DNA of 64,000 nt from Litoditis marina (lineage: Eukaryota > Nematoda > Chromadorea > Rhabditida > Rhabditidae), in contig OZ038440.1 of the NCBI GenBank assembly GCA_964036275.1, positions 6,981,690 through 7,045,689 on the forward strand, written 5' to 3'. The notes under the pieces were generated by a model. That model ran no database searches and had not been told where the DNA came from. It saw only the letters and a list, made by a program, of their open reading frames with translations. The position numbers were made by a program, and so were the translations under genes. Below, one piece after another: positions 63,513 through 64,000 of this stretch (its first letter is position 1; each line of letters opens with the position of its first letter).

Positions 63513-63815
63513 AAGGAACTAAGTGCAAAAGGAACTAGGGGGAACTCAGGGTAAAAGGAACTAAGATCATGGAAAAAGGAACTAAGTTTCAGAAATATCA
63601 TGACTAGCAAAAGATTGAGATCTGTAATTAACTATTATATCGTCTATATATAGTCAAAACAAACAATTCCATAGGACACAAAATAGTCAAAGCCAATAAA
63701 GTAGTACTCTTTCCGGCTTTGCCTAGTTTTCAACCTTAGTTCCTTTTATCACATGCTTAGTTCCTTTTACCATGCGTCCCCCCTTAGTTCCTTTTACCCT
63801 TAGTTCATTTTGCTG
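63513..63815. repeat. Fold-back repeat with AAAAGGAACTAAG units
   Basis: The left arm has about four AAAAGGAACTAAG units, the right arm about four of the complement CTTAGTTCCTTTT. The ends read CAGCAAAAGGAACTAAG and, inverted, CAGCAAAATGAACTAAG. CAG...CTG ends hint at a hAT-type MITE, but no 8-bp flanking duplication is visible. Confidence 0.6.
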
Positions 63816-63910
63816 ATCACCATCTCTTTCCTCCTTCCACCACCACCTTCCTCACTTTTCTCTGTTTCTCTCTTTCCCTCTTTCTCTCATCCTCTCTCTC
63901 TCAAAATAGA

Positions 63911-64000
63911 TACAACCGTTGGGAAAGATCCATTTGGTGTCCTCCAGTTTCTCGACAGGATTGCCAAAATATCCGGACCAAGAACGCGAGTCAATCGGCG
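63911..64000 (+). CDS. Possible exon running off the right edge
   Basis: After a CT-rich tract and a CAAAATAG that could be an acceptor, all three frames are open to the end. One frame reads DPFGVLQFLDRIAKISGPRT, which looks protein-like. Too short to identify. Confidence 0.2.

Overview
The window looks like rhabditid nematode nuclear DNA, probably Caenorhabditis or a close relative. All genes are split by introns with short pyrimidine-rich TTTTCAG-type acceptors and GTAAGT/GTTAGT-type donors. Their products are nematode-typical: a multi-TIL secreted inhibitor, a Str-type chemoreceptor, a PP1-like phosphatase and a nematode-style multi-PDZ protein. Every gene model here was assembled by hand by matching intron phases across all exons; no database was searched.

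Layout. 1-4741 (minus): the 5' part of an FANCD2 (fcd-2) ortholog running off the left edge. 5208-6824: a MULE-like transposon with a 9-bp target duplication that fills the gap to the divergent gene. 6874-11832 (plus): cardiolipin synthase (crls-1), 8 exons, 273 aa. 13981-16047 (minus): an unrecognised four-helix membrane protein of 182 aa whose first two exons are repeated exactly at 16851-17498, followed by a broken non-LTR retroelement. 20319-25317 (plus): a 417-aa multi-PDZ protein, 15 exons. 25875-33666 (minus): a secreted five-TIL-domain protein, 16 exons, with one in-frame TGA that an alternative donor would bypass. 34595-38549 (minus): a PP1-family phosphatase, 11 exons, 379 aa. 41907-48234 (plus): a seven-helix chemoreceptor, 7 exons, 323 aa. 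48591-61649: two and a quarter tandem copies of a ~5.7-kb unit carrying a duplicated small minus-strand gene. 61855-64000: a minisatellite, GA/CT tracts and a fold-back repeat.

The genes are functionally unrelated (DNA repair, mitochondrial lipid synthesis, scaffolding, protease inhibition, phosphatase signalling, chemosensation), and nothing suggests an operon. The dominant feature is repeat load. I see at least six families of small inverted-repeat elements, several with readable target-site duplications (8 bp, 9 bp, TTAA, TA), and about ten copies of a tRNA-like SINE with recognisable A and B boxes. There are also a dispersed TTGTAGTTTGATC motif and filled/empty-site pairs inside the tandem duplication that prove past insertion. 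I did not find CRISPR arrays, rRNA genes or intact tRNA genes. The most unusual items are the SINE family, the transposon serving as the whole crls-1/fcd-2 intergenic region, the bypassable stop in the TIL gene, and the minisatellite built from a unit that is also dispersed across the window.
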